Notes under the pieces: model-generated | The model's database searches: none | Seen by the model: the letters and a program-made list of their open reading frames with translations, nothing else | Told to the model about the DNA's origin: nothing | From: Strigamia acuminata | Taxonomy: Eukaryota > Arthropoda > Chilopoda > Geophilomorpha > Linotaeniidae | DNA length: 60,000 nucleotides | Assembly (NCBI GenBank): GCA_949358305.1 | Contig: OX442315.1 | Coordinates: 4,032,001-4,092,000, forward strand | Direction: 5' to 3' | Translations under genes and position numbers: made by a program | Shown here: positions 1 to 12,285 of the stretch, in pieces | Layout of the letters: each line of letters begins with the position of its first letter | Position numbering within the stretch: the first letter of the stretch is position 1

Positions 1-478
1 ACCAAAACGCCAGATAACCGTGCAACTTGAGGCAAAAAACATGCAAACATAATTTTTTGCTTTGAGTGGCACGATTTTCAGGCTTTTTGGAGCATTTTGA
101 AGCGTTTTGGGGCGTTTTAGAACGTTTTTGCTTATTTTTTAGCATTCTCATGCGAGCTCGCGCGTGCAGGCGAGAAAAAAACAAACTTATTTCTTCAAGA
201 GTTAAAAAAAAAATAACCCTAACCAGGAAATTACTGTAAAAACAACGGCTTGCCTCGAATAAACGCCGGGGCGTTTACTAATTTTCAAGACTGGAAGTGA
301 GGCGAGATGTTGTTTGCTTTATTTGTTGAAACAAATTAGGCGTCACTAATTCACCTGTATTAGGGTTTCGGTTCTGAGAAACCGGACGAGGAGTCACAAT
401 AACGGGACACGGGAAATTTCAAAACTTACCGGTTTCGTCAAAACGCCATTGAAACGTTACATTTTTATAGCGTGTCAA

Positions 479-655
479 TGATAAAAATGGTCATTTTGGA
501 TGAAAAACGGCCATTTTGGATGAAAAATGGCCACTTTTACTATAAAAAATGGCTGAAAATGGCCATTTTTACTATGACAAATGGCTGAAAATGGCCATTT
601 TAATAAAAAAAGGCCATTTTTACTTCGAAAATTGGCTAAAAATGGCCACTTGAGT
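479..655. repeat. Degenerate AT-rich tandem array (GGCCATTTT family)
   Basis: Short diverged units combine GAAAAACGGCCATTTTGGAT and CTATAAAAAATGGCTGAAAA words. Many are self-complementary (AAAATGGCCATTTT). Related arrays lie at about 2028-2140 and 2960-3130, and in the duplicate at about 12764-12940, 14313-14425 and 15245-15415. No coding potential is visible. Confidence 0.7.
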
Positions 656-872
656 GAGTGACAATGCCAAAAAACGCGTGCAAACGCCTGCGAACGCCCC
701 AAAACGCCCCAAAACGCCAGATGACAATGCAACTTGAGGCATAAAACTTGAAAACACAATTTTAAACGTCACAAAAGTTGAAACAAAGATGAAAAATTAA
801 TTTTTTGCCTCAAGTTGCGCGATTTTCAGGCCTTTTGGAGTGTTTTTGAGCATTTTTTGGCGTTCTCAGCGG
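652..872. repeat. Foldback block with CAACTTGAGGC arms
   Basis: The left half carries GCCAAAAAACGC and GCAACTTGAGGC words. The right half carries their approximate reverse complements, TGCCTCAAGTTGC and TTTTTTGGCGTTC. The middle is an AT-rich spacer containing CACAAAAGTTGAAAC. Equivalent blocks lie at about 2150-2370 and 3130-3360 and in the duplicate, with a partial one at 1-140. This is probably a non-autonomous foldback or MITE family. Confidence 0.55.
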
Positions 873-2873
873 CGTGTTTGCCTCAAATAAACGCCGGTTT
901 AAACAAAAAATGACGTCATTTTTGGTTTAAAATTGAAGTAAAACACAAAATATTTTAGTTTTTAAATGCAACTGGTCTAAATTTTGTCAAATGTTGTCAT
1001 ACTTCTTGAAAGTCATCATTTATTGATAAAAAATTTGAAAATTTACCTAATTGTAGCATGTATTTGTGGTTAGTTTTGATTTGAATTCAAACTGTAATTT
1101 TTTGCTTCGAGTTGCGCGATTTTCAGGCGTTTTGGGGCGTTTTTGAGCTTTTTTTGGCGTCCTCGGGCGAGCTCGCGCGTGCACGTCACAAGTAACCCTA
1201 ATCAGGAAAGAACCTACAAAAACTATGGCTTGCCTCGCATAAACGCCGGGGCGTTTATTCATTTTCAAAAAGACAAATGAAATGGATAAATAAAGAAATT
1301 AGCGGGGAAATCCAGCATGGCGCCCACTTCAAATCCGCTAGAGCGGCAAAACACGACATTTGAATTTCAACACAAGAATAAAATCAAGAATACACACTGT
1401 ATTGAATAAAATAACATTAGGAAATGTAATTTCCTACAACAAAAGCACTATTTATTAAAAGAACACTTGAAAATAATCGTTTGCCGAACGGAATGAACTC
1501 GGTCAGCAGCGCACAAGTGCGTACCGACAACGAACGCTCGAAACGACAAAACGACCGTTCCGGGACAAAAATAAAGCAAACCAATCGACAGATCACCCCC
1601 AAATTAGTCTAAATCAATTCTAAAACCTATCCATAACACAAGAATAAGGTCCAAACAAAAGGTTAGAAGTTTGAACACAACCGAACTAGATTAAGAAATA
1701 TGACGTCACGCGTCTTACGCAAGTGATCTGTAAATCGACGAATGCACTAAAAATCATCCAAAATCACACAAAATGAGCAAGAATTAAAGAAATAAGACAC
1801 AGAGAAGTAATAAAACTTTAAATAGCAATGAATAAAGATAATATCAATATCATAGACACTAAAATTCATGAAAACACTGTAACTTTTAATAAATCACAAA
1901 AAATGAAAGTTTAATATGTAAAAATATCTAAAAAGCTGAAATTCAAGAAAAGCAAAAATTAAAGACACTTTGTTAACTTTAATTAAGACAATAAATGACA
2001 TAAAATCCGGACACAACAATTATTCCATTTTGGATGAAAAACGGCCCTTTTGGATGAAAAACGGCCATTTTGGATGAAAAACGGCTAAAAATGACCATTT
2101 TTCTATGAAAAATGGCTAAAAATGGCTAAAAATGGCCATTTGATTGAATGACAACGCCAAAAAACGCCCAAGAACGCCCGCAAATGCCTAAAAATGCCTA
2201 AAAACGCCCCAAAACGCAAAATGACAATGCAACTTGAGGCAAAAAACATGAGAACACAATTGTAAACGTTACAAAAGTTGAAACAAAAATAAACAATTAA
2301 TGTTTTGCCTCGAGTTGCACGATTTTCAGGCGTTTTGGAGTATTTTTTGGCGTTCTCAGGCGTACTCGCGCGTACACGTCACTGCCGAGTAAAAAAAACA
2401 TACTTATTTCTTCAAGAGTTAAAAAGGAAGTAACCCTAATCAGGAAAAAAAATGCAAAAACAATGGCTTGCCTCGAACAAACGCCAGAAGTGAGGCGAGA
2501 TGTTGTTTGCTTTATTTATTAAATCAAATTAGGCGTTGCTAATTCACCTGTATCTCTTAGTTCGACGTAAGAACACGCGCTTTTTTTAAAATGAAAGCCC
2601 AAGTTGGGTTTCATAAACGTACCGTATTGCCTTGAATAAAAGCCGGGGTGTTTATTAATTTTTAAGACCAGAAACGAGGCGAGATCACGACTCAAGATTA
2701 AACGAGAAGAAATAAACGTGTTTCTTCTAAAGGAAGTAACCCTAATCAGGAAAAACTTACATAAACAATGGTTTGCCTTGAATAAACGCCGGGGCGTTTA
2801 TAAATTTTCAAGACGGGAGGCAAGGTGAGATGATGATGCGGTGCGACGCGAATAAAAGCCCAAGTTGGGTATT

Positions 2874-2930
2874 GCCTCGAATAAACGCCGGGGCGTTTAT
2901 TAATTTTCAAAACCGGAAATGAGGCGAGAT
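2874..2930. repeat. GCCTCG hairpin module (representative copy)
   Basis: The core is a perfect palindrome with arms AATAAACGCC and GGCGTTTATT separated by GG. It is preceded by TTGCCTCG and followed by GAGGCGAGAT, which extends the inverted symmetry. Other copies lie near 247-310, 1229-1262, 2631-2692 and 2772-2832. A copy at 2466-2500 lacks the palindrome centre. A diverged copy lies near 11829-11861, and all copies in 1-4750 recur in the duplicate. Most are preceded by GTAACCCTAATCAGGAAA. Confidence 0.65.
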
Positions 2931-5160
2931 CAAAACGCCATTGAAACGTTACATTTTAATAACGTTTCAACGATAAAAACGGCCATTTTTGATTAAAAAA
3001 ACGACTAAAAATGGCCATTTTACTATAAAAACGGTGAAAAAAAAACATTTTTACTCTGAAAAATGGCTAAAAATGGCCATTTTGACGAAAAACGGCCATT
3101 TTTACTACGGAAAATGCTAAAAATGGCCACTTGAGTGAGTGACAACGCCAAAAAACGCCTGCGAACGCCTGCGAACACATAAAAACACTCCAAAACGCCA
3201 GATGACAATGCAACTTGAGGCAAAAAACATGAGAACACAATTTTAAACGTCACAAAAGTTGAAATAAAGATGAAAAATTAATGTTTTGCCTCGAGTTGCG
3301 CGATTTTCAGGCGTTTTTGAGCGTTTTTTAGCATTTTTTGGCGTTCTCAGGCGTGCTCGTGTGTACACGTCACTGCCGAAGAAAAAAACAAACTTATTTC
3401 TTTTAGTTAAAATGTATTTCAAGCTTTAACAGGGGTTTAAACAGGAAATGACATCATTTTTAGTTTAAAATTGAAGTAAAACACAAAATATTTTAGTTTT
3501 TGAATGCAACTGATCCACGTTATGTCAAATGTTTCCATTACTTCTTGAAAGCCAAAAAATTTGAAAATTTAGCTAATTTCAGCATGTATTTGTAGCTAGT
3601 TTTGATTTGAATACACACTGTAATGTTTTGCCTCGAGTTGCGCGATTTTCAGGCGTTTTGGGACGTTTTGGAGCAAAAAAAACAAACTTAATTCTTCAAG
3701 AGTTAAAAAGGAAGTAATCCTAATCAGGAAAAGCCCACAAAAAACAATGCAAGATCACGCGGTACGACGCACGGACTCCCAGCGCACGGAATGCACGGAC
3801 TTTCTGTGGACTTTCCGTGCACGGAAGACCGGCGCGGACATTTCCATTGGAGACCAGCGCAGAATTACCTACAGGCAATTCCGAATCAAAGGCTTCTTTA
3901 TGGTTTATACATTACTTTGCAGTAGGTATGCCTGGCCTTGATTTGAAAGTGCAGTAAATTCTGCTGAATGCAGTGTTTTAAACTCGCAGCAATTGCGATG
4001 GTGCCAACTATTGGAAAATAAATTTAAAATGTAAAACCAAAGAATTTGTAAAAAAAATTTGTTTTAATCAATTGCAATAATGATATTCTACTTAATTGTT
4101 GGATTATGAAACGTGAAACCAATCCCATGATTAGGAAATATAAATTTTATTAAATTCATCGTGTATCTCACATCTCACATTCACTGCCATTTACTTAGTG
4201 TCATCCAAAAATCAGGTTTTATCAAATCCTGAGGTTATTCTAGTACGTCTTAACTGCCCGGCAGGTCGCGCAACCTGTGGAGCAACAATTGATGTAAATA
4301 GTGCAAGCAGCACGCACGGGAAAGTGCGCACTGATGGGTCCATGCCAGTGCAAGTACATTGGGTAATGTATTATTGCGAGCGCGCGTGTTTTCACACGAT
4401 TACAATGTGCTGATTAAACCAACAGCATTATAGAAGCATTATAGACTGATTATATTGTATAATTTTTATTTTAACAAAACCCTGAATTTCATTTCTAATC
4501 GGTTTTTTTTTTTATTGACGCGCACAGAAGCGTTGTAGCATGTTCACACAATGTGGAATTTGCAAATTTGAGAAAGCGGCTTTCCCAAGGTTGATAAAAC
4601 GCGCGCGATCGTGCGGAATATACAAATAAGTGAAATCCGCAAAATCAGCCATGAGACTGCGAACAGGGGGTCAAGGTATAGGCCGCCGTAATGTTAAAAA
4701 TAGGGTCCCTTTCGCACTCCGAGAAATCCGCATGCGCGCCATAAGGTTAAGCACTCCAGAAGCGTGTGTCGCACGCGTCGGCGCGCCGCTAAAAACATAT
4801 CCTTTTCGCGGATTGGCTTCCGTGAAATCCGCATTTCGGGGGCGACTATTCTGGGGATTCCGGGTGGACCAAACTCTTCCGGAAAACGTCCGGGGTGGTG
4901 TTGGGAGTGTCAATAGACTGTTTTGTGTCAAGGTTGTCAATTTTCATGTGAGTATTGGAAGGTTCATTTCTGCACATTCTCATGTATTTTTTTTCACAGG
5001 AGCGACAAGGAGCGATGAAGCGGGATCGAGCGAGAGTGGGTAAAATAAACTGGTTTACGTCTCCAATGCGCGTTCAAGATGGAATACGAACTCGGAATCG
5101 ACTCCAACACGCGTTCGCGTGACATACGGACGCATTCACGACCCAGATCAAAAAATGATC

Positions 5161-5986
5161 TCGTATTCGACTCGTTTTCGAGTCGAATGCAAATTTTGCC
5201 CTTCTTTGACGCGAAATCGTATTCGACTCGTTTTCGAGTCGAATGCGAGTTTTGCCCTTCTTCAACGCGAAATCGTATTCGACTCGTTTTCGAGTCGAAT
5301 GCGAATTTTGCCCTTTCTCAACGCGAAATCGTATTCGACTCGTTTTCGAGTCGAATGCGAGTTTTGCCCTTCTTCAACGCGAAATCGTATTCGACTCGTT
5401 TTCGAGTCGAATGCGAATTTTGCCCTTCTTCGACGCGAAATCGTATTCGACTCGTTTTCGAGTCGAATGCGAAATCGTATTCGACTCGTTTTCGAGTCGA
5501 ATGCGAGTTTTGCCCTTCTTCAACGCGAAATCGTATTCGACTCGTTTTCGAGTCGAATGCGAATTTTGCCCTTTCTCAACGCGAAATCGTATTCGACTCG
5601 TTTTCGAGTCGAATGCGAGTTTTGCCCTTCTTCAACGCGAAATCGTATTCGACTCGTTTTCGAGTCGAATGCGAATTTTGCCCTTCTTCGACGCGAAATC
5701 GTATTCGACTCGTTTTCGAGTCGAATGCGAAATCGTATTCGACTCGTTTTCGAGTCGAATGCGAGTTTTGCCCTTCTTCAACGCGAAATCGTATTCGACT
5801 CGTTTTCGAGTCGAATGCGAATTTTGCCCTTTCTCAACGCGAAATCGTATTCGACTCGTTTTCGAGTCGAATGCGAGTTTTGCCCTTCTTCAACGCGAAA
5901 TCGTATTCGACTCGTTTTCGAGTCGAATGCGAATTTTGCCCTTCTTCAACGCGAAATCGTATTCGACTCGTTTTCGAGTCGAATGC
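5161..5986. repeat. 56-bp minisatellite with 258-bp higher-order repeat
   Basis: The unit starts TCGTATTCGACTCG at 5161, 5217 and so on, with a 56-bp period. Each unit contains the perfect palindrome TCGACTCGTTTTCGAGTCGA and ends in TTTGCCCTTCTTCAACGC. Every fifth unit is cut to 34 bp, giving a 258-bp higher-order repeat (4 x 56 + 34) with boundaries at 5471, 5729 and 5987. The higher-order copies look almost identical, so expansion is recent. The unit lacks stop codons, so all three plus frames stay open for hundreds of codons. That is a repeat artefact and not a gene. Confidence 0.9.
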
Positions 5987-8110
5987 GAATTCGTATTCGA
6001 CTCGTTTTCGAGTCGAATGCGAATTTTGCCCTTCTTCAACGCGAAATCGTATTCGATTCGCTTTCGAATCGTATACGAGATGGTCGATTTTTGTTTCCCG
6101 GACTTTGATTTGTATTCGAGTTGTTACGAGTTCGTATTTTGATCGTATTCGTATTCGAATCGAATTCGAATCGTATTCGAATCGAATACGAATCGAATTC
6201 GAGTCGTATTCGAGATGGTCGATGATTTCCACTCGCTCGTATACGCGTTGTATACGAGCTCGTATTTTGATCGTAATCGTAAACGAATCGTTTACAAGTC
6301 GTATACAAGTCGTATACGACGTGTATACACCTCGTATACGAACGAAGTTTGTGAAAACACAATTTCCAAATAAGACGTATGTGACTACTATGTGTTTTCA
6401 TGTCGTAGTAAGTGTCCGGTGGATTTTCCAAACTTCGTTCGTATACGAGGTGTATACACGTCGTATACGACTTGTATACGACTTGTAAACGATTCGTTTA
6501 CGATTACGATCAAAATACGAGCTCGTATACAACGCGTATACGAGCGAGTGGAAATCATCGACCATCTCGAATGCGACTCGAATACGATTCGAATACATCT
6601 CGAATACATCTCGAATACGAGTCGTACGAGTCAAAGTCCGGGAACGGGTCATCGACTATCTCGTATTCGAGTTGTTACGAGTTCGTATTTTGATCGTATT
6701 CGTATTCGAATCGAATTCGAATCGTATTCGAATCGAATACTAATCGAATTCGAGTCGTATTCGAGATGGTCGATGATTTCCACTCGCTCGTATACGCGTT
6801 GTATACGAGCTCGTATTTTGATCGTAATCGTAAACGAATCGTTTACAAGTCGTATACAAGTCGTATACGACGTGTATACACCTCGTATACGAACGAAGTT
6901 TGTGAAAACACAATTTCCAAATAAGACGTATGTGACTACTATGTGTTTTCATGTCGTAGTAAGTGTCCGGTGGATTTTCCAAACTTCGTTCGTATACGAG
7001 GTGTATACACGTCGTATACGACTTGTATACGACTTGTAAACGATTCGTTTACGATTACGATCAAAATACGAGCTCGTATACAACGCGTATACGAGCGAGT
7101 GGAAATCATCGACCATCTCGAATACGACTCGAATTCGATTCGTATTCGATTCGAATACGATTCGAATTCGATTCGAATACGAATACGATCAAAATACGAA
7201 CTCGTAACAACTCGAATACGAGATAGTCGATGACCCGTTCCCGGACTTTGACTCGTACGACTCGTATTCGAGATGTATTCGAGATGTATTCGAATCGTAT
7301 TCGAGTCGCATTCGAGATGGTCGATGATTTCCACTTGCTCGTATACGCGTTGTATACGAGCTCGTATTTTGATCGTAATCGTAAACGAATCGTTTACAAG
7401 TCGTATACAAGTTGTATACGACGTGTATACACCTCGTATACGAACGAAGTTTGGAAAATCCACCGGATACTTACTACGACATGAAAACACATAGTAGTCA
7501 CATACGTCTTATTTGGAAATTGTGTTTTCACAAACTTCGTTCGTATACGAGGTGTATACACGTCGTATACAACTTGTATACGACTTGTAAACGATTCGTT
7601 TACGATTACGATCAAAATACGAGCTCGTATACAACGCGTATACGAGCGAGTGGAAATCATCGACCATCTCGAATACGACTCGAATTCGATTCGTATTCGA
7701 TTCGAATACGATTCGAATTCGATTCGAATACGAATACGATCAAAATACGAACTCGTAACAACTCGAATACGAATCAAAGTCCGGGAAACAAAAATCGACC
7801 ATCTCGTATACGATTCGAAAGCGAATCGAATACGATTTCGCGTTGAAGAAGGGCAAAATTCGTACTCGACTCGAAAACGAGTCGAATACGATTTCGCGTT
7901 GAAGAAGGGCAAAACTCGTATTCGATTCGAAAGCGAGTCGAATACGATTTCGCGTTGAAGAAGGGCAAAATTCGCATTCGACTCGAAAACGAGTCGAATA
8001 CGATTTCGCGTTGAAGAAGGGCAAAACTCGTATTCGATTCGAAAGCGAATCGAATACAATTTTGCGTTGAAAAAGGACAAAAATCGTATTCGATTCGCTT
8101 TCGAATCGAA
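5770..8110. repeat. Giant palindrome, axis near 6941
   Basis: Many landmarks pair symmetrically about position 6941: 6036 with 7846, 6431 with 7451, 6232 with 7650, and 6392 with 7490. The arms are about 1.1 kb and nearly identical, with little or no spacer. They are packed with short palindromes (CGTATACG, CGAATTCG, TCGAATACGA). Within the left half, a segment ending near 6431 recurs about 551 bp downstream as a direct repeat, so direct and inverted copies interleave. The outer ends run into the 56-bp minisatellite on the left and shorter matching units on the right. The class is probably a foldback element; I see no transposase. Confidence 0.85.
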
Positions 8111-8188
8111 TACGAGTTTTGTCCTTTTTCAACGCTTGGGAAAAGGACTCGAATGCGCCTCCACGTTGCAATGCGCATTTGTGTAAAC

Positions 8189-8880
8189 GATGATGGAATC
8201 CCCTGCTTAAATACTGGCTATTGCGTCACGTAACAGCAACGTGCCACGTCACGTAATTGCAACGTGCCGCGCTATGCCACACAATGTGCCGCCGCGATAG
8301 GCCATTGAACCCGAATGTGTGTGATGCGAAACGCGCGAGTACGCGCGCGGAGAACGCGCGGTAATGCTAGCAACAGGAGCGCAACTGCCCAAGAAATTGC
8401 TCAACAATAAAAGGCACGTGGAAGCACGTGCCTGAAACAATAGGCACTTCAAATAAAGTTATTGTTAAAAAACGGGCTTGAAAACCAACAATTACACAAT
8501 AATTAAGGGGCAAGAAATGAACTTTGCTGCAATGCAAAGTTCTCAAAATACAGAGAAATGAAAGTTACACTTGTATAAAGAATTGACAATGTTTGAAACC
8601 AATAAAAACTACAAAAACACACTTGTAAAAAACCCAAAACAATCCCAGAATGAATTATTTGACTCAAATTAACCCTAAAACGGTCTTGGAGGTCGTGCAG
8701 ACGACAGAGTCGGATCGGAAGGTTGCTAAAACCTGACGCCAAAACTAGCAATGGGACAGCTAGTTAGAAAACAGCTTTTTCATCAATCATGAACGCTGAA
8801 AACCTCACCCAGGGGTAGAAAATGATGGAGAGAACGTTTTCGCCATCTAAAACGGTCTAAAACGGGTCTAAAATGCCTAA
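8189..8880. other. Non-coding stretch, nothing recognised
   Basis: This holds CACGT-rich sequence near 8220-8440 (for example GGCACGTGGAAGCACGTGCC, a short palindrome) and AT-rich filler. I see no convincing gene or element. Confidence 0.4.
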
Positions 8881-8914
8881 ACCGGCGCCTGGAACGTGGC
8901 GCAGTTGTTGGGTC

Positions 8915-9415
8915 AAATATTGTCAAAAATCAGTGGAAATTTGTCAAATACTGGCAAAAATCTGCTGAAATTTGTCAAAAATTGCCAAATTTTGGCGCAA
9001 GTTACGTGAGGTTTGCGCGCATCCAACTATGACGAAAAATCCACGCGTGTGCACGCGCGATTTACTGGCGCGTTGGAAGCGTTAAAATAAATTTTTCCAA
9101 TGTCTAACACAATTTGCACCGAATTATGGCAATTTTTGACAAATTTACATGGATTTTTGCCAGTATTTGACAAATTTCCACGGATTTTTGACAATATTTG
9201 ACAAATTGCAGACAAATTTCAGACAAATTTCAATTAATTTTAGAAATTTTATGAGAAATTTCAGCAAATGTTTGAGGATTGAGGAAATCTTCTGAAATTT
9301 GTCAAATATAGGCAAAAATCTTCTGAAATTTGTCAAATACAGGCAAAAATCTGCTGAAAATTGTCAAAAATTGCCCAAATTCCGTGCAAGTTTTGCAAGT
9401 TTTGCGCGCATCAAA
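8915..9415. repeat. Inverted and direct GAAATTTGTCAAA repeats
   Basis: The words GAAATTTGTCAAATACTGGC and AAAATTGCCAAATT occur on the plus strand at about 8918-9000. They appear inverted at about 9090-9220 and again in plus orientation at about 9290-9400. Both plus copies are followed by a GTTTTGCGCGCATC-like sequence. This makes a foldback followed by a further direct copy, with no coding signal. Confidence 0.6.
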
Positions 9416-10137
9416 TCGTATGCGCGCCTATACTATTGCACGAGCGCATTGACGCGTGATGAACACCGATTACGTTTACGAAGTGAATTCGAGCTACAAA
9501 AGTATCGAGTCGCCATTCTATGATGGAAAAAAAAAATTAAGTGTAAACAAACAAAATAAAAACTTTAATATACAAGAAACGTACAATTCCACTCAACTTT
9601 GTTTCAAATTTTATTTATTGGATCATTGAAAATAAACAGTAGTGTTGTGCACTGTACGCTTAAGTGTTTACCGGCGATGCGTTGTTTTGTGGTGGGGATT
9701 TGCCTCGATAATTGATCTTTTCTCTTTGTTTGCAATATTTTTTTGGCCTTTTTTGTTGATTTTTCGGTTTGAAATTGTTTTTTTTCCGGTGTAATTTAAG
9801 TGGTGGAAGGTTGTTGGGGTGTGTTGAGGGTAATTTTGGCGGTTTTTGGGTCGGGATTAGTGTTTTCTGCGATTTTTGATCGGTATTTGGGGTAACGCAT
9901 GCGAATCGCCGTCGATGCGTCGACCGTAGCAAGTGTGGTTGAAGTGATTTCGTTCATTCGTTATTTTAATGAAAATTAGGTATTTATTGTGACCACACGA
10001 GCACGTAGCAAGTGCGCGCGCAAGTTAAATGTGTAGAGGCCTGTGAGAAAATAAAACGTGCGTGGAAGCGGCGTAAATATTCTTTGGTGACTGCCATGGG
10101 TTTGTGCTTTGTCGTGGGCGCGATATGTCTGCGATAT
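9416..10137. other. Non-coding stretch
   Basis: AT-rich DNA with a T/G-rich tract at about 9700-9890 and CG-containing words such as GCGCGC. I see no supported gene. Confidence 0.35.
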
Positions 10138-10145
10138 ATATGCGT

Positions 10146-10537
10146 TAGGGATGAGAACGGGACCAATTTTCGGGTCCCGACCCGTCCCGGGTCCATTACG
10201 TTAGCGTAATACGCGCGTATGATTGCATAATTGAAATAAATCAGTATTAAGCCTAATATTAGGCCTAATAATGCTAAAATAAAGTAAAGAAACAACAATA
10301 TTTTGGTCATACAGTGTAATTTACTTTTAATAATGAGTTTGTTGTTGTTGTTTATTTACTTTATTTTAGCATTATCAGGCTCAATATTAGGCTTAATAGT
10401 GATAAATAACAACTGGAATTAGAAAATTGTCTCCGCCTCGCAGTACGAATTTAGCAACTGTAATCCCGTCCCGTCCCGTATCCGCATAGGGCAAACATTA
10501 CCAGTCCAGTCCCTATCCCGGTCCGTTCTTATCCCTA
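10146..10537. mobile_element. hAT-type MITE with 8-bp target duplication
   Basis: The element begins TAGGGATGAGAACGGGACC and ends with the near complement of that sequence (GGTCCGTTCTTATCCCTA), 392 bp in all. It is flanked by perfect 8-bp direct repeats ATATGCGT at 10138-10145 and 10538-10545. An 8-bp duplication is the hAT superfamily signature. Internal sequence also folds back: TAGGCCTAATAATGCTAAAA against TTTTAGCATTATCAGGCTCA. There is no transposase, so it is non-autonomous. Confidence 0.85.
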
Positions 10538-10545
10538 ATATGCGT

Positions 10546-12285
10546 GATGTAGCGCGTTTGCGCGCGCGATCTAGTGCGTTTGAGCGCGCGATGTAGCACC
10601 TTGAGCGTGTCCAAATGTGTACAGGTGCTCAAAAGATGTGCGAGGGCTTCACGTGCATACACGAAGCATAAACGTGAAGAAAACAGCAGAAGCAGTTGTG
10701 TGTGATATTTATAAAACCACATCACACAAGGGAATACTACTAATGATACAAAAAGCAATAAACTTTATGAATATTGAAATAAACTTACAAAATGGTGGAA
10801 AAAACATGGCGTACTGCCTTGAATATATGCCGGGATGTTATCAATCTTCCGGGCCCCATGTGTGTTTGATTTTAGTCCTAATTTTGGTGTATTTTTTTTT
10901 TTTTGCCTTGGTTTTTCTCGTTTCTTGGAGAGTGCTGAGGCATGCCGAGGTGTTCTCGGGCGTGTGCGCCTGTTGAAGATCGAGCGTTTCATATTTTGTG
11001 TTTAATAAGCCTACCGTGGTGCCTCGAGCGTTTATTAATTTCTCCACTCGAGGCACTTCACTAACACATCCCCGGTGTTTAAACGAGTAGCGGCGCTTAT
11101 TTGACCCCGGTGTTTACTGTTTAAAATTGTCGTGTGTTTTCAAAGTTCTTAATTTGTTTAAAAGCAAACAAAATGGATATTTGTTAATTTTTATTTGATT
11201 TTATCAATTTCTATTGGTTTCTTGCTGATTTTTAATCGGTTTTTCTCTATTTGTGACAATTTTTGCCAATTTTAATCGTTATTTGTCATTCTGAATTGAT
11301 TATTGTCCGATTTCAGTCGATTTTTGTTGATTTTTAATCATGTTTGTTCGTTTTTAATCAATTTTTGTCCCATGCCTTACGATCAGTTCGAATAATTGAC
11401 ACCATACTGTGCTGTTACTCGTATTCAAGATGGCGTCGCAAACTCAAGGCCGAATTCCGCTGATTTCATTTATTGCGACTGTTTGCGCTCCATACGTGTG
11501 AAAAGGATTATGGGAAAAATCCTCAATGCAGGCCATTTTGGTGTTAAATGAGCGAGGAAGGCAGGAGATGAGAAAAATTTGTAAAATTTCAAAAAAAAGC
11601 TAAACAATCAAAATTTACATGAAGATCAATATTTCTGGCTCGAAATGCATGTATCAGCAATTTCGGGATATTTTCGGGGTGAAATTGACTCGTTCGGAAC
11701 ACTGGGAAGGAACCCCACCCCGCATTCCCCATGCGTCGGCGCGCGCGTAGACGAAAATTCAAATCCAGGTGTTCAGACGGCCCCACGTTATTTTCGGGTT
11801 CCAAGTTGGGTTTCACAAATGTACCGTATTGCCTCGAATAAACGCCGGGACGTTTATTAAACTTCTCGTGTGTGTTTAATTTTGATCCGCATTTAACTGT
11901 TTTTTTTTTCACCGAAAGTTACTTCATTTTTTATTAACATGGAAAAAAAATGAACCTTTACAAAATACTAATAATAACGTTATAATAAGCAGTTACAATT
12001 GAAATTAAAACAACATTTTTTTTTTAATTAGAAACCAAAGCAGAATCATCCCTAAATTCTGACACGGCGTTGTCAAACAAACAGTTGGCGCCAAAACGAG
12101 AAATTAGGCAACAAAACATTTTGAATGCTACAAAAACACATTAAATAACCATAAAACAAATAAAAATAAATACAACAGCTAAACCAAATTGTAATAAACA
12201 AGACAGCAAAGTGCGGGAGTGAGTGACAACGCCAAAAAAACGCCCGAAAACGCCCCAAGAACGCACCAAAACGCCCCAAGAACGC
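10546..12285. other. Non-coding repeat-derived DNA
   Basis: Contents include GCGCGCGAT words (10555-10600), a degenerate GCCTCGAG hairpin near 11020-11060, and a T-rich tract of TGATTTTTAATC-like words at about 11170-11370. A diverged GCCTCGAATAAACGCC module lies near 11829, and a CGCCCCAAGAACGCACCAAAA repeat near 12240-12296 leads into the next copy of the duplicated segment. No gene is supported. Confidence 0.5.

Larger units (their letters stand above)
1..4750. repeat. End of preceding tandem copy; dispersed hairpin modules
   Basis: I see no credible gene here. The stretch is built from four recurring modules. (a) An AT-rich array of GGCCATTTT and AAAATGGC words lies at about 479-655, 2028-2140 and 2960-3130. 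(b) Foldback blocks are flanked by GCCAAAAAACGCC and GGCGTTTTTTGGCG words. (c) A module carries GTAACCCTAATCAGGAAA followed by a short hairpin. (d) Segments around 900-1070 and 3420-3620 share GACGTCATTTTTGGTTTAAA-type sequence. The short open frames inside are byproducts of the repeats. Confidence 0.75.
5053..8188. mobile_element. Possible foldback transposon enclosing the palindrome
   Basis: GTTTACGTCTCCAATGCGCG at 5053 resembles the reverse complement of the sequence ending at 8188 (GTTTACACAAATGCGCATT). These could be terminal inverted repeats bounding minisatellite plus palindrome. The match is imperfect and I see no clear target-site duplication, so the boundaries are tentative. Confidence 0.3.

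Noticed and set aside
475-759. Small frames in 1-4750 and their twins at 12760-17203
   Set aside because: Translations of GGCCATTTT and GCCAAAA repeats; identical copies only reflect the duplication.
5161-5986. CRISPR-like regular array
   Set aside because: The whole unit repeats, with no unique spacers, and the DNA is eukaryotic.
5079-6488. Very long open frames (up to about 469 codons, both strands) in 5079-8180
   Set aside because: They come from a stop-free 56-bp minisatellite and CG-containing palindromes. Several frames are open at once and the proteins are simple repeats.
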